Source: Planctomycetaceae bacterium (GTDB lineage: Bacteria; Planctomycetota; Planctomycetia; Pirellulales; Thermoguttaceae). From it: a stretch of 5,898 nucleotides of DNA. Location of the stretch: NCBI GenBank assembly GCA_031283825.1, contig JAITAZ010000360.1, positions 1 to 5,898 on the forward strand, in the 5' to 3' direction. This document shows, piece after piece, positions 5,558-5,898 of this stretch; position 1 is the first letter of the stretch; every line of letters starts with the position of its first letter. The notes beneath the pieces were generated by a model, which ran no database searches, was not told the DNA's origin, and saw nothing but the letters and a program-made list of their open reading frames with translations. The translations under genes and the position numbers were made by a program.

Positions 5558-5803
5558 CTATCTAACAAGATATTCTCTAAACTCGTCAATTGATTCGCAA
5601 TCCCACGCGCGTTGAAGTAATGATTCAAGCGCAATCAAATCTGAATACGAATTGACGCTGTCCTGAATATCACGCGGAACAAAACTATTAAATCGCTTAC
5701 CAAGACACATAGGAATAAATTTCTTTAACTCTTCTTCGCGTCCTTCTTCTCGTCCTTGTTGGAGTCCTTGTCTTATCAGTGCTTGTACGATTGAATCTGC
5801 CAT
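5558..5803 (-). CDS. small protein, DUF4351-like / Rpn C-terminal-type domain, array copy 2
   Basis: An 81-residue protein starting at the ATG at 5801-5803, with GAGG at 5812-5815. It ends with LVR and a TAG at 5558-5560; 24 bases later the next copy begins with its own ATG. Compared with copy 1, two base changes are silent (in a Ser codon at 5657 and an Ala codon at 5780) and one changes residue 44 from Cys to Arg. No catalytic PD-(D/E)XK residues are present, so on its own it cannot be the nuclease. It could be an interaction or oligomerisation module, a modulator of full-length Rpn-type proteins, or simply amplified debris that still has translation signals. Confidence 0.75.
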   Translation of the reverse strand: MADSIVQALIRQGLQQGREEGREEELKKFIPMCLGKRFNSFVPRDIQDSVNSYSDLIALESLLQRAWDCESIDEFREYLVR

Positions 5804-5827
5804 AAATTGTGCCTCGTATAAATAAAT

Positions 5828-5898
5828 CTATCTAACAAGATATTCTCTAAACTCGTCAATTGATTCGCAATCCCACGCGCGTTGAAGTAATGATTCAA
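5828..5898 (-). CDS. array copy 3, partial: C-terminal 22 residues
   Basis: The minus-strand frame ends at a TAG at 5828-5830 and is cut by the window edge. The visible residues (ESLLQRAWDCESIDEFREYL plus VR) are identical to the end of copies 1 and 2. It shows that the array continues beyond the window and that at least three copies exist. The upstream member might be a full-length Rpn-type gene from which the small copies arose; that lies out of view. Confidence 0.75.
   Translation of the reverse strand, partial: ESLLQRAWDCESIDEFREYLVR

Larger units (their letters stand above)
5292..5898. repeat. tandem array of a 270-bp unit, at least 2.25 copies
   Basis: Units are 5292-5561, 5562-5831 and 5832-5898 (cut by the window end). 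The two complete units differ only at three positions by my count: 5387/5657 (A/G), 5404/5674 (A/G) and 5510/5780 (C/T). The 67 visible bases of the third are identical to both. Each unit holds one complete small gene with its ribosome binding site. 270 is a multiple of 3, so all copies share one reading frame, separated by a single TAG and eight sense codons. Near-identity indicates recent duplication or ongoing homogenisation. Confidence 0.97.

Overview
The window looks like a piece of an AT-rich, loosely packed bacterial chromosome. From family resemblance I favour a planctomycete, possibly host-associated. The HslV sequence and the large GH38-like protein both match forms I remember from Pirellula-type genomes; this is inference from memory, not a search. 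All convincing genes lie on the minus strand, and about a quarter of the window carries no intact gene.

Layout from low to high coordinates: (1) 1-309 is a gene-poor, very AT-rich stretch with one good inverted repeat and one coding-like scrap. (2) 310-864 is hslV, the peptidase subunit of the HslUV (ClpYQ) protease, with no hslU beside it inside the window. (3) 865-1104 is an intergenic region dense in nested inverted repeats. (4) 1105-4512 encodes a 1,135-residue glycoside hydrolase family 38-like protein. It lacks the usual nucleophile Asp and is expanded by several Asn/Asp/Ser-rich or charged inserts. (5) 4513-5281 is about 770 bases without an intact gene. It holds further inverted repeats, short coding-like scraps, and a near-consensus minus-strand sigma70 promoter with no intact gene after it. 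(6) 5282-5898 is a 270-bp tandem repeat array, still running at the window edge. Each unit carries a complete small gene, with its own ribosome binding site, for an approximately 81-residue protein. This protein resembles the C-terminal (DUF4351-like) tail of Rpn/PD-(D/E)XK 'transposase' proteins but has no nuclease domain.

The genes do not form an obvious pathway. HslV is protein quality control, the GH38-like protein is a probable carbohydrate-related or pseudo-enzymatic protein, and the array looks like recently amplified accessory DNA. The three intergenic regions share a short motif (TGTAAC, a few bases, then TTCA) that recurs in facing pairs, which may mark a family of small dispersed or mobile elements. 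The most interesting items are the in-phase tandem gene array, the orphan promoter next to it, the facing-motif family, and the GH38-like protein without a nucleophile.
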